Shown piece after piece: positions 9,657 through 16,945 of a stretch of DNA of 64,000 nucleotides. Location: positions 558,001-622,000 of the forward strand of contig NZ_JAUSRB010000002.1 in NCBI RefSeq assembly GCF_030811595.1, given 5' to 3'. This stretch comes from Streptosporangium brasiliense (GTDB lineage: Bacteria > Actinomycetota > Actinomycetes > Streptosporangiales > Streptosporangiaceae). The notes beneath the pieces were generated by a model, which was given only the letters and a program-made list of their open reading frames with translations, was not told the DNA's origin and ran no database searches. Position 1 is the first letter of the stretch. Every line of letters starts with the position of its first letter. Both the position numbers and the translations under genes were made by a program.

Positions 9657-10476
9657 TGGTCTCCCCCGACCATCCGAAAACTGTTCTGATCTCTTCGGGG
9701 GACGCCAGACATCCGGCCCCCAGCTCCTGTCCGGCGATCTGCCGCGCGGTGGCGAGATCGACCTCGGCGCCGTGGAGCTCCGGCCACAGCCGCCGGATCC
9801 GCGCGACCCCGCCGTGCATCGGGTCCTCCCCGGCCAGGACCATGGGGTCGCCGTAGACGGCCGGCTCGCACCCGGCCGCGATGCCGTGGAAGACGGCGGT
9901 GCTCAGCCGGTTGGACGCCACCCGCCGGTGCCGGCGGAGCTCGGCGAGCTGCCGGTAGGGGAAGCGCGGATCGGTCCCCTTCTTCATCCAGCCCCGGGCC
10001 CCGTGGCTGATCACCCGGAAGCCCGCCCGTTCGTAGAGGTCCCGGACGGCGGGCTCGCCGAACTCCAGCCAGTAGAGGCAGACGGTGACCGGCCCCTGCT
10101 CGACCTCGCGGATCTCGTCGATCAGGCGCCGGTGGTCCCCGTCCACGTGCTGGCGCTCCCAGCCGTGGAAGGGATACCAGATCGTGCCCTCCCGCGGCTC
10201 CTGCGGCCCGGCCGGCTCCAGCTGCGTCAGGTAGAGCCACGGCGCGCCGATCGGGTAGTAGTCGCGGCGCCCCCGTGCCCAGCCCCGGCGGCGCATCGCG
10301 TCGGACCAGACGAACTTCGGCGTCACCGGGACGTATTTCTCACGGGGGCCGAACCCGTCCAGGGCGTTCCAGCCGTGCTGGAGGTAGCCGTTGATGCGCG
10401 GCGGCCTGCGCCCGTCGAGCCCGCAGAACCGGGCGAAGACATGGGCGTGCCCGTAGAAGTGGTTCGTGTGGTGCAT
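9646..10476 (-). CDS. Putative GT-B-like transferase of the pse operon (family not recognised)
   Basis: 276 residues that I cannot assign to a named family. The segment GYLQHGWNALDGFG near residue 30 and a C-terminal stretch SNRLSTAVFHGIAAGCEP followed by VYGDPM resemble the donor-binding half of GT-B surface-polysaccharide transferases, where a fixed Ser/Thr-Ala...Gly-x2-Ala-Gly pattern precedes the hinge. No signal peptide or membrane segments. The ATG at 10476 has CGGAGA four bases upstream. It lies 11 bases after pseC and overlaps the methyltransferase by 11 bases. From its position between pseC and the methyltransferase, a role in moving CMP-Pse onto the polymer is a reasonable inference; no direct motif proves this. 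Confidence 0.55.
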   Translation of the reverse strand: MHHTNHFYGHAHVFARFCGLDGRRPPRINGYLQHGWNALDGFGPREKYVPVTPKFVWSDAMRRRGWARGRRDYYPIGAPWLYLTQLEPAGPQEPREGTIWYPFHGWERQHVDGDHRRLIDEIREVEQGPVTVCLYWLEFGEPAVRDLYERAGFRVISHGARGWMKKGTDPRFPYRQLAELRRHRRVASNRLSTAVFHGIAAGCEPAVYGDPMVLAGEDPMHGGVARIRRLWPELHGAEVDLATARQIAGQELGAGCLASPEEIRTVFGWSGETNDL

Positions 10477-10487
10477 CGTTTCTCCGC

Positions 10488-11612
10488 TCAGCCGAGAATC
10501 GCGTGGAGAGCTCCGATGACCCGGTCCTGCTCCGAGTCGGTGAGGCCGGGGAACAGGGGCAGCGACAGCTGCCGCGCGTAGAACTCCTCGGCGACCGGGC
10601 ACATGCCGCGCCGGTAGCCCATGTCTGCGAAGGCGGGGTGCCAGTAGGCGGGCAGGTAGTTCACCTGGACGCCGATGCCGGCCTCCCGCATCCGCTCGTA
10701 GACCTCGCGCCGCCGCCCGTCGGGGATCCCCACGGCGTACAGGTGCCAGGCGGGGTCGACATGGGGACGGCAGGCGGGCAGCCGCAGCCCGGCCAGACCG
10801 GCCAGGGCGCCGTTGTAGCGGGCGACGAGCCGGGCCCGCCGCGCCTTGAACTCGCCCAGCCGCCGTACTTGGCTGATGCCGAGGGCGCACAGGACGTCGG
10901 GCAGGCGGTAGTTCAGGCCGAACTCGTGGACCTCCTGATGCCAGCCGCCCTCGCCCAGCTCGCGCTGCTCCTCCGCCTCCCTGACCAGCCCGTGGTTCCT
11001 GAAGCGCCGGGCACGGCGGAGAAGCTCCTCGTCGGCCGTGGCGACGGCGCCGCCCTCGGCCGTCGTGATCGTCTTGGTGGGGAAGAAGGAGAAGGTCGTC
11101 AGGTCGGCGAGCGTGCCCACCGGCCGGTCGCGATAGCGCGACCCGACGGAGTGGGCGGCGTCGCCCACGACCAGTGCCCCGGCCCGCGAGGCGACCTCGC
11201 GCAGCGTGTCGTACTCGGCCGGGTGGCCGGCGTAGTCGACGGCCGTGACCACCCGCGTGCGCGGGCCGGCCGCCGCCGCCACGGCCGCCGGGTCGAGGTT
11301 GGCGGTGTCCTCCTCCACGTCGGCGAAGACGACGCGGGCGCCGAGCATCACGGCCGTGGCCGCGGTGGCGACGAAGGTGATCGGCGAGGTGACCACCTCG
11401 TCCCCCGCGCCGACGCCCGCGGCCGCGTAGGCCGTGTGCAGCGCCGCGGTGCCCGAGGTCACCGACACGCACGGCACGCCTCCGGTCCAGGCCGCGAGCT
11501 CCGCCTCGAACGCGGCGACGGCCGGACCGGTGGTCAGCCAGTCTCCCTCCAGGACGCTAAGGACACCTTCGATGTCACGCTCGTCGATCGACTGTCTACC
11601 GTACGGAAGCAT
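10488..11612 (-). CDS. pseC: UDP-4-amino-4,6-dideoxy-N-acetyl-beta-L-altrosamine transaminase
   Basis: Second step of Pse synthesis: PLP-dependent amination of the 4-keto sugar made by PseB, with glutamate as donor. DegT/DnrJ/EryC1 fold, 374 residues: LPYGRQSIDERDIEGV (N-terminal), TSGTAALHTAYAAAGVG (phosphate-binding), VDYAGHPAEYD, GDAAHSVGS, and the PLP lysine in FSFFPTKTITTAEGG. C-terminal VNYLPAYWHPAF is also typical of PseC. The ATG start forms TGATG with the stop of pseB, a one-base overlap that indicates coupled translation; longer in-frame starts inside pseB are unlikely. Confidence 0.93.
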   Translation of the reverse strand: MLPYGRQSIDERDIEGVLSVLEGDWLTTGPAVAAFEAELAAWTGGVPCVSVTSGTAALHTAYAAAGVGAGDEVVTSPITFVATAATAVMLGARVVFADVEEDTANLDPAAVAAAAGPRTRVVTAVDYAGHPAEYDTLREVASRAGALVVGDAAHSVGSRYRDRPVGTLADLTTFSFFPTKTITTAEGGAVATADEELLRRARRFRNHGLVREAEEQRELGEGGWHQEVHEFGLNYRLPDVLCALGISQVRRLGEFKARRARLVARYNGALAGLAGLRLPACRPHVDPAWHLYAVGIPDGRRREVYERMREAGIGVQVNYLPAYWHPAFADMGYRRGMCPVAEEFYARQLSLPLFPGLTDSEQDRVIGALHAILG

Positions 11613-12613
11613 CAGGCCCTCACCGCGAGCAGCTCGCGGATGTCCTCGGCCGACAGCCACTGGTCGTTGGTGTCGGAGCGGTAGGAGAACCCCTCGGGGA
11701 CGCCCTGACCGCCGGGCGGCGGGACGTATCCCCAGGTCGCGATGGTGGGCTGCACCACGTAGCGGGTGGCGAGCCGGATCGTCCTGCGGCTGTCGTCGGC
11801 GGCGATCATCTCCTCGTGGAGCTTCTCCCCCGGGCGGATGCCGACCTCGTGCATCGCGGCGCCCGGGGCGACGGCCTCGGCCAGGTCCATGATCCGCATG
11901 CTGGGGATGCGCGGGACGTAGAGCTCGCCCCCCTGCATCAGGTCGAAGGAGTCGACCACGAAACGGACGGCCTGCTCCAGGGTGATCCAGAAGCGGGTCA
12001 TCCGCTTGTCGGTGATCGGCAGGCTGGCGCCCTCGGCCGCCAGCTTCTGGAAGAAAGGGATCACCGAGCCGCGGCTGCCCATCACGTTTCCGTATCTGAC
12101 CACGGCGAACCGGGTCACATGGTTGGAAGCGTAGTGATTAGCCGATACCAGCAGTTTGTCCGCTACCAGCTTGGTCGCCCCATAAAGATTGATAGGGCTG
12201 GAGGCTTTGTCCGTCGAAAGCGCGATCACTTTACGGACACCGCAGTCGATGGCCGCCTCGACGACATTCTGGGAACCGCTGACATTGGTCAGAACATATT
12301 CGAACGGGTTGTATTCGGCCGTGTCGACCTGTTTGAGCGCGGCCGCGTGCACGACATGCTCGACGCCGTGCATGGCGCGGGTCAGACGGCTACGATCGCG
12401 CACGTCACCGATGAACCAGCGGAGCCTGGAGTCGTCGGCGAACAGTTGCCGGATTTCGTACTGCTTCAGCTCGTCCCGCGAGAACACGACCACCCGGCGC
12501 GGGTCGTGATGGTCGAGCACGTGCCGGATGAAAGCCTTTCCGAATGATCCTGTCGCCCCGGTGACAAGGATCGATGATCCTTCAAGCTCGCCCACCCGAG
12601 TCCCCCCATACAA
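11612..12613 (-). CDS. pseB: UDP-N-acetylglucosamine 4,6-dehydratase (inverting)
   Basis: First Pse enzyme; dehydrates UDP-GlcNAc at C4/C6 and inverts C5, using bound NADP. Extended SDR fold: SILVTGATGSFGKAF (Rossmann glycine motif), VVFSRDELKQYEIRQLF, HAAALKQVDTAEYNP, and STDKASSPINLYGATKLVADK, in which the aspartate and lysine of the PseB active site replace the usual SDR tyrosine triad order. C-terminal SYRSDTNDQWLS is nearly universal in PseB. Length ~333 is standard. Two starts are possible: ATG 12613 (GGAAGT six bases before) and GTG 12595 (GGGGGGA before); the second gives the length closest to known PseB. First gene of a six-gene operon; divergent from pseF. Confidence 0.94.
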   Translation of the reverse strand: MYGGTRVGELEGSSILVTGATGSFGKAFIRHVLDHHDPRRVVVFSRDELKQYEIRQLFADDSRLRWFIGDVRDRSRLTRAMHGVEHVVHAAALKQVDTAEYNPFEYVLTNVSGSQNVVEAAIDCGVRKVIALSTDKASSPINLYGATKLVADKLLVSANHYASNHVTRFAVVRYGNVMGSRGSVIPFFQKLAAEGASLPITDKRMTRFWITLEQAVRFVVDSFDLMQGGELYVPRIPSMRIMDLAEAVAPGAAMHEVGIRPGEKLHEEMIAADDSRRTIRLATRYVVQPTIATWGYVPPPGGQGVPEGFSYRSDTNDQWLSAEDIRELLAVRA

Positions 12614-12699
12614 GACTTCCGTAACTTACGGTAGTCATTCAGTGACAAGCTCGTAGCATAACGCAGCATCATCACCGCCCAACCGAGTTAGGAAATGTT
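12614..12699. promoter_or_regulatory. Divergent pseB / pseF control region
   Basis: This 86-bp gap must hold promoters for both the minus-strand pseB operon and plus-strand pseF-pseG. It is the most AT-rich stretch of the locus. A palindrome CCGTAA-C-TTACGG lies at 12619-12631, close to the pseB start, and could be an operator. AGGA at 12690-12693 is the ribosome site of pseF. No exact promoter hexamers can be assigned. Confidence 0.5.
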
Positions 12700-13437
12700 T
12701 TGGCCGTTCACATCGCCGGAGTCATTCAGGCCCGCATGGGGTCCACCCGCCTGCCGGGGAAGGTCCTGCGGAGGCTGGGCGGGCGCACCGTCCTGGAGCG
12801 GGTCGTGCGCGCCGCCTCGTGCGGCGGCGTCCTCGACGACCTCGTGGTGGCCACCACCGCCGAGCCCGCCGACGACGCCGTCGTCGCGGAGTGCGAGCGG
12901 CTCGGGGTCCCCTGGCACCGCGGTCCGGTGGACGACGTGCTGACCCGCTTCCTCGGCGTCCTCGACCGGCTGGAGTGCGAGGCCGTCATGCGCCTGACGG
13001 CCGACTGCCCGCTGCTCGACCCGGAGATCATCGCGATGGCGGCGGGCACCTGGCGGGCCACGCCCACGCTCGACTACCTGAGCACCAGCCCCCAGCCCAG
13101 GACCCTGCCCAGGGGCCTGGACGTGGAGATCATCTCTGCGGAGGCGCTCCGGAGCCTCGACGCGGCGGCCACCGGCCACCACCGCACCCACGTGACCTCA
13201 TACGTCTACACGCACGCCGAGCGCTTCCGGATCGCCGGCCTCATGTTCCCCCCGGGCGACGCCGACCTGCGCCTCACGCTCGACACCGCGGAGGACTGGG
13301 AGCTGATCAAGACGGTCGTCGACCACTTCGGGGACGGACCGGTGCCGCTGCGGACCCTGGTCGGGTGGCTGAGGGAGCGGCCGGAGGTCGTGGCGCTCAA
13401 CGCCGGCGTGCGGCAGAAGTCCCTGGAACAGGCGTGA
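12700..13437 (+). CDS. pseF: CMP-pseudaminic acid cytidylyltransferase (SpsF-type)
   Basis: Activates pseudaminic acid with CTP to CMP-Pse. 245 residues with the nucleotidyltransferase signature at the N-terminus, IAGVIQARMGSTRLPGK, then LVVATTAEPADDAV, RGPVDDVLTRF and MRLTADCPLLDPEII. These match the SpsF/CMP-Kdo-synthetase family that serves as the activating enzyme in Gram-positive Pse loci. The start is TTG at 12700 with AGGA seven bases upstream; an ATG five bases earlier is in the wrong frame. Its stop overlaps the GTG of pseG by four bases (GTGA). Assignment as PseF rather than another sugar cytidylyltransferase rests on the neighbourhood. Confidence 0.88.
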   Translation: MAVHIAGVIQARMGSTRLPGKVLRRLGGRTVLERVVRAASCGGVLDDLVVATTAEPADDAVVAECERLGVPWHRGPVDDVLTRFLGVLDRLECEAVMRLTADCPLLDPEIIAMAAGTWRATPTLDYLSTSPQPRTLPRGLDVEIISAEALRSLDAAATGHHRTHVTSYVYTHAERFRIAGLMFPPGDADLRLTLDTAEDWELIKTVVDHFGDGPVPLRTLVGWLRERPEVVALNAGVRQKSLEQA

Positions 13438-14672
13438 GACGCGTCGGGATCCGGTGCGACGCCGGCGCCGCCCGGGGCGTCGGCCACCTGATGCGCTGCC
13501 TGGCCCTCGCCGAGGAGCTGCGCGGGCGGCGGGTGGAGGTCGTCGTCCTCGGCGACCTGGGCGGGCTCGACTGGGCCGGCGGGCAGCTCGCCCGGCGCGG
13601 CCTGCGGCTGCTCCCCGGGCCGGACGGCGTGGCCGCCATGGTCGGGGCCGCCCGCCGCCTCGCGCTCGACGCCGTGGTCATCGACTCCTACGACCTCGAC
13701 CCCCGCTGCTCGGGGGCGCTGCGCGAGGCCGGGGTCAGGGTGCTGGCCGTGGTCGACGGCGACGAACGCGGCCAGGACGCCGACATCTACCTGGACCAGA
13801 ATCTCGGCGCCGAGCGCCGGCGCGGCGGCACTCCCGCCGGATCGATCCGGCTCGCTGGGGTGCGCTACGCCCTCCTCCGCGACGACGTACGGCGGCTGCG
13901 CCGGCAAGTGCCACCCGAGCCCGGGGACCCGGCCGGCCCCGAGGATGCGATCGAGCCCGGGAATCCCACCGGGCCTCTGGAGGCGATCGAATCCCGAAGG
14001 TCGGCCCGATCCGGAGACCCGGCCGGATCTCGGAGGCCGGCCGAGCCCGGGAGACCGGCCGAGCCCGGAAACGCGATCGAGCCGGGGAATCCCGCCGGGC
14101 CGGTGGAGGCGATCGAATCCCGGAGGGCGGCCGAGCCCGGGGGACCGCCTCGGGTGCTGTGTTTCTTCGGGGGCACCGACGCGGCCGGGGCGGCCCCCCT
14201 CGTGACGGGTGAGCTCATCGCGACGGGCGTGCCGTTCCAGGCGACGGTCGTCACTCCGCGCGAGGGGGTGCTGGACCACCTCCGGCCGGCGGCGGGCCAG
14301 GTGATCCGGGGCATCCCTCCCACCGACGATCTCCCCGGCCTGATCTCGGCGGCCGACCTCGTCGTCACGGCGGCCGGCAGCAGCGTGTGGGAGCTTCTCT
14401 ACCTGGGCAAGGCCACCGCGCTCGGCTGGGTGGCCGACAACCAGTGGCCCGGCTACCGGGAGGTGATCTCGCGCGGGCTGGCCGCCGGGCTCGGCCGCCT
14501 CGACGCCCCGGCCCGCTTGGACGGTCCGGCCCGCTTGGACGGTCCGGCCCGCGCGCACCTGCGGGAGCTGCTCACCGGCCCGCAGGTCCGCCGGCGGCTC
14601 GGCGCGCGCGGGCCCGAGCTGGTCGACGGCGAGGGCCGGGTGAGGGTCGCCGACGTCCTGCTCTCACCGTGA
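13434..14672 (+). CDS. pseG: UDP-2,4-diacetamido-2,4,6-trideoxy-altrose hydrolase with repeat insert
   Basis: Removes UDP from the PseH product to free 2,4-diacetamido-2,4,6-trideoxy-L-altrose for PseI. GT-B-like fold in two halves. N-half: RVGIRCDAGAARGVGHLMRC (the GxGHxxR motif), LALAEEL, VIDSYDL, DADIYLDQNLGA. C-half: VLCFFGGTDAAGA, VIRGIPPTDDLPGLISAADL and TAAGSSVWELLYLG. Between them, residues ~160-240 are an unusual Pro/Gly/Glu-rich insert built from an in-frame repeat. A second small repeat (LDGPAR units) lies near residue 360. The protein is 412 residues; known PseG proteins are about 280-370. GTG start overlaps the pseF stop. Both catalytic halves look intact, so the insert is probably a tolerated surface loop. 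Confidence 0.9.
   Translation: MRRVGIRCDAGAARGVGHLMRCLALAEELRGRRVEVVVLGDLGGLDWAGGQLARRGLRLLPGPDGVAAMVGAARRLALDAVVIDSYDLDPRCSGALREAGVRVLAVVDGDERGQDADIYLDQNLGAERRRGGTPAGSIRLAGVRYALLRDDVRRLRRQVPPEPGDPAGPEDAIEPGNPTGPLEAIESRRSARSGDPAGSRRPAEPGRPAEPGNAIEPGNPAGPVEAIESRRAAEPGGPPRVLCFFGGTDAAGAAPLVTGELIATGVPFQATVVTPREGVLDHLRPAAGQVIRGIPPTDDLPGLISAADLVVTAAGSSVWELLYLGKATALGWVADNQWPGYREVISRGLAAGLGRLDAPARLDGPARLDGPARAHLRELLTGPQVRRRLGARGPELVDGEGRVRVADVLLSP
13947..14125 (+). repeat. In-frame 126-bp-spaced repeat inside pseG
   Basis: A block of about 53 bp beginning GCGATCGAGC at 13947 recurs with few changes at 14073, exactly 126 bp (42 codons) later, so the frame is kept. It encodes AIEPGNPxGPxEAIESRR twice. 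Between the copies are shorter units encoding (R)RPAEPG. Confidence 0.85.
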
Positions 14673-14858
14673 CGGCTTCAACCGCCGACGTCCTGCTCTC
14701 ATCATGACGACCCCGGCCGCCGACGTCCTGCTCTCACAGTGACGACCCCGGCCGCCGGCGGCCTGTCCCCGCTGTGACCGCCCCGGCGGTCGACGCCCCG
14801 CTCTCACCGTGACGGCTTCGGCCGCCGGCGGCCTGCCGTCACGGTGACGGCTCCCCGC
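14649..14858 (+). repeat. 35-bp tandem repeat running out of the pseG 3' end
   Basis: Six head-to-tail units with 35-bp period start at 14649, 14684, 14719, 14754, 14789 and 14824. The first unit is the last eight codons of pseG with its TGA; the others copy this into the intergenic space, each with a TGAC in the same place. Units 1-3 are nearly identical, 4-6 more diverged. Since 35 is not a multiple of three, the repeat is not coding. Confidence 0.85.
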
Positions 14859-15091
14859 CGTGTCCGTGACGGTGGACATCGCCGTGCCGCAGCCGCGGCC
14901 ACGATCACCGTCATGACCGTGGACACCACCATGCCCGCAACCATGACCGCGATCACCGCCGTGCCGCAGCCGCAGCCGCAGCCGCAGCCGCAGCCGCAGC
15001 CGCAGCAATGATCACCGTCATGACGGTGGACACCACCATGCCCGTGGCCATGACCGCGATCATCGCCGTGACCGTGGACACCGCGCCGGGG
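14859..15091. repeat. Intergenic repeat block with (CAGCCG)n
   Basis: Together with the 35-bp array this fills the 419-bp gap between pseG and pseH, which are convergent. A segment starting GATCACCGTCATGAC at 14903 recurs at 15010 (107-bp spacing, about 60 bp matching). Between the copies lies about seven units of the hexanucleotide CAGCCG (14966-15006). The open frames across it give Leu-Arg or poly-Ala strings and are not genes. Confidence 0.7.
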
Positions 15092-15580
15092 TCACCGCGC
15101 CAGCTCCATGACGACGACGGGCTCCTCGACCCCGTCCACCTCGCGCGTGTAGGTGCCCACCTCGGCGAAGCCGTAGCGGCGGTGCAGGGTCCGGACCGCC
15201 TCGTTGCGGACCAGGACCTCCCCGCGCAACGTGCTGATCCCCAGCTCGGCGAAGGCGTATTCGACGGCCTCGCCCTCGATCCGCATCCAGGCGGCGAGGA
15301 GCTCACCGCGCTCGCCGAGCCCGTCGACGTCGAGGTAGAAGCCCCACCCGGCCGTCCGCGCCCGGACGTCGTGGTCGAAGAGGTTCACCACCCCGCTGGG
15401 CACGCCGTCGTGCTCGTAGACGAGGATCCGGCGCGTGGTGTCCGCCATCGTCGCCGTCCACCACCTGCGGTGTTCCTCCTGGCCGATCTCGTGGGCGGTG
15501 AAGCTGACCCCCCGCACGCGGGGATGGTTGCGCCACCGCCGGATCATCTCGCTCTCGCGCCCGAGCGCTCTCCTGAGCAT
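15092..15580 (-). CDS. pseH: UDP-4-amino-4,6-dideoxy-N-acetyl-beta-L-altrosamine N-acetyltransferase
   Basis: GNAT-family enzyme that N-acylates the 4-amino sugar made by PseC, with acetyl-CoA in known cases. 162 residues. N-terminal MIRRWRNHPRVR and EEHRRWW are typical of PseH (substrate contact region); the acetyl-CoA segment appears as LLAAWMRIEGEAVEYAF; VLVRNEAVRTLHRRYGF is the common GNAT C-terminal motif. A normal size for PseH. It lies five bases after fkbH, so it is the third gene of an ACP-fkbH-pseH operon. That linkage raises the question whether the acyl donor here is CoA or the neighbouring carrier protein. Confidence 0.86.
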   Translation of the reverse strand: MLRRALGRESEMIRRWRNHPRVRGVSFTAHEIGQEEHRRWWTATMADTTRRILVYEHDGVPSGVVNLFDHDVRARTAGWGFYLDVDGLGERGELLAAWMRIEGEAVEYAFAELGISTLRGEVLVRNEAVRTLHRRYGFAEVGTYTREVDGVEEPVVVMELAR

Positions 15581-15585
15581 GGCGG

Positions 15586-16629
15586 TCAGCCGGTCCGCAC
15601 CGTGAGGTAGGCGGGAGGGTCCTGGATGCGGCTGAGGTCGGACTCCAGGATCTGGAGGTCGCCCCGGGTCCCCACCTCCTGGAAGCCCGCGAAGCGGTAG
15701 GTCACGAACATCACCCGGTTACGGTCGTTGGGCAGGAACTCCGCCTGGAGCCGCACGCCGGCCTCCCGCGCCAACCGCATGATGTGGTTCAGCAGGACCG
15801 TCCCGACGCCCCGGGACATCACCCGGCAGGACATGAGCAGCAGCTTGAGCGTCCAGATCTCGGCCCCGCGCTCGACCAGGCCAAGGCCGATCTTCCCGTA
15901 GGAGCCGAACCTGTCCTCCAGGCCGGCCACCAGCAGCAGGTGGCCGGGGGACCGCGCGAATCCGCGCAGTTCCTCGTAGGAGTAGGTGATCCCGGTGGAG
16001 TTGAGCTGGTTGGTCCGGACGCTGAGCTCCTCGGCGCGCCGGAGGTCCGCCTCGCCCGCCGTGGAGATCGTGAAGGTCATGTCGAGCGTGGCCAGGAAGT
16101 CGTCGCTGGTCCCGCCGAACTCGCGCTCGGCGGCGTCCCTGAGCTCCGCCCCCAGATACATCGAGCGCCGGTTGCGGGAGTCGTCGGTGACGAACCTCGG
16201 CGTGAAGACCGGCATCTCCGGGATCCTCGACACGTCGCCGGCGTCCAGGCAGAGCACCCCGGGATGGCTGAAGGCGACCTCCTCCCGCTCGAACGACTGG
16301 TCGTCGATGAGGGCCAGCGTGTCGATCCCGATGTTCAGGGACTCCGCGATGGCCGCCACGGACTCGGACTTCGGGCTCCAGCAGATCTGGGGGACGAGGA
16401 AGTAGTCGCGCAGGCCGAACCGCTCCAGCTGCTCGATGGCGGTCTCGCTGTGGTTCTTGCTGGCGATCGACTGCAGGATCCCCCGTTCGTCGAGCACCCG
16501 GATGACCTCCGCGACCCCGGGTCGGAGCGTGACCTCCCGGTCCTCCAGCAGGACACCGTCCCACAACGTGTCGTCCAGGTCCCAGACGAGGCACTTGACC
16601 GGGCCCGGCCGGTCGACGCTCGCGGTCAT
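15586..16629 (-). CDS. FkbH-like HAD-superfamily protein with GNAT-like C-domain
   Basis: FkbH proteins use a HAD-type domain to turn 1,3-bisphosphoglycerate into glyceryl-S-ACP. The HAD nucleophile motif is intact: CLVWDLDDTLWDG (DxDDT), followed by SIASKNHSETA, IDDQSFEREEV, and WSPKSESV with the motif-III lysine. The C-terminal third (LSVRTNQLNSTG..., FGSYGKIGLGLVE, MSCRVMSRGVGTVLL) is the acyltransferase-like part seen in FkbH. 347 residues is standard. It overlaps the stop of the ACP gene by four bases (ATGA), so both are made together. In polyketide clusters this pair makes methoxymalonyl or glyceryl starter units, but no polyketide synthase is seen here; a glyceroyl supply for Pse decoration fits the context better. 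Confidence 0.85.
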   Translation of the reverse strand: MTASVDRPGPVKCLVWDLDDTLWDGVLLEDREVTLRPGVAEVIRVLDERGILQSIASKNHSETAIEQLERFGLRDYFLVPQICWSPKSESVAAIAESLNIGIDTLALIDDQSFEREEVAFSHPGVLCLDAGDVSRIPEMPVFTPRFVTDDSRNRRSMYLGAELRDAAEREFGGTSDDFLATLDMTFTISTAGEADLRRAEELSVRTNQLNSTGITYSYEELRGFARSPGHLLLVAGLEDRFGSYGKIGLGLVERGAEIWTLKLLLMSCRVMSRGVGTVLLNHIMRLAREAGVRLQAEFLPNDRNRVMFVTYRFAGFQEVGTRGDLQILESDLSRIQDPPAYLTVRTG

Positions 16630-16892
16630 GCGGGCACGCCCCCCGTCCGCGGGGCGGCCGAGATCCGCCGCACCAGCGCCGCCATGGACCGGACACTGCG
16701 GAAGTTGTCCATGTGGAGCTCCTCGTTGGGCACCGTCACCGCGAAGGTCCGCTCGACGAACACCACCACCTCCATGGCGAACATCGAGTCGACGAACCCC
16801 AGGGCGAAGATGTCGTCGTCATCGCCCCAGCTCCGGCCGGGGAAGCGGGGTTCGATGAATGCCCTGATCCGCGCGTCGATATGATCTTGCAC
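16626..16892 (-). CDS. Acyl carrier protein partner of FkbH
   Basis: About 88 residues, a freestanding carrier protein. The phosphopantetheine serine is in GFVDSMFAMEVVVFVE, which matches the (D/L)S-(hydrophobic) site; helix 3 region FAVTVPNEEL and the C-terminal helix FRSVRSMAALVRRI follow. I choose the GTG at 16892 (AAAGGG about eight bases upstream), because it gives a normal ACP length; a GTG at 16931 gives 13 extra residues and has no ribosome site. Translationally coupled to fkbH. The substrate is inferred from FkbH as a glyceryl unit; AcpS encoded at 63277 could modify it, if specific enough. Confidence 0.82.
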   Translation of the reverse strand: MQDHIDARIRAFIEPRFPGRSWGDDDDIFALGFVDSMFAMEVVVFVERTFAVTVPNEELHMDNFRSVRSMAALVRRISAAPRTGGVPA

Positions 16893-16945
16893 CGGTATCA
16901 CCCTTTCGGTCGCGGCAAGCCCTCCGGTCACGGCAGGCGCCGAAG

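Noticed and set aside
14664..15008. Minus-strand frame starting with Leu-Arg repeats
   Set aside because: Produced by the (CAGCCG)n tract and the 107-bp duplication; no ribosome site or conserved segment.
14649..15070. CRISPR array
   Set aside because: Units are directly adjacent with no unique spacers between them, and no cas genes are present. It is a minisatellite.
15586..16892. Part of a polyketide gene cluster (FkbH plus ACP)
   Set aside because: No ketosynthase, acyltransferase or 3-hydroxyacyl-CoA dehydrogenase-like partner nearby; the pair is in an operon with pseH.
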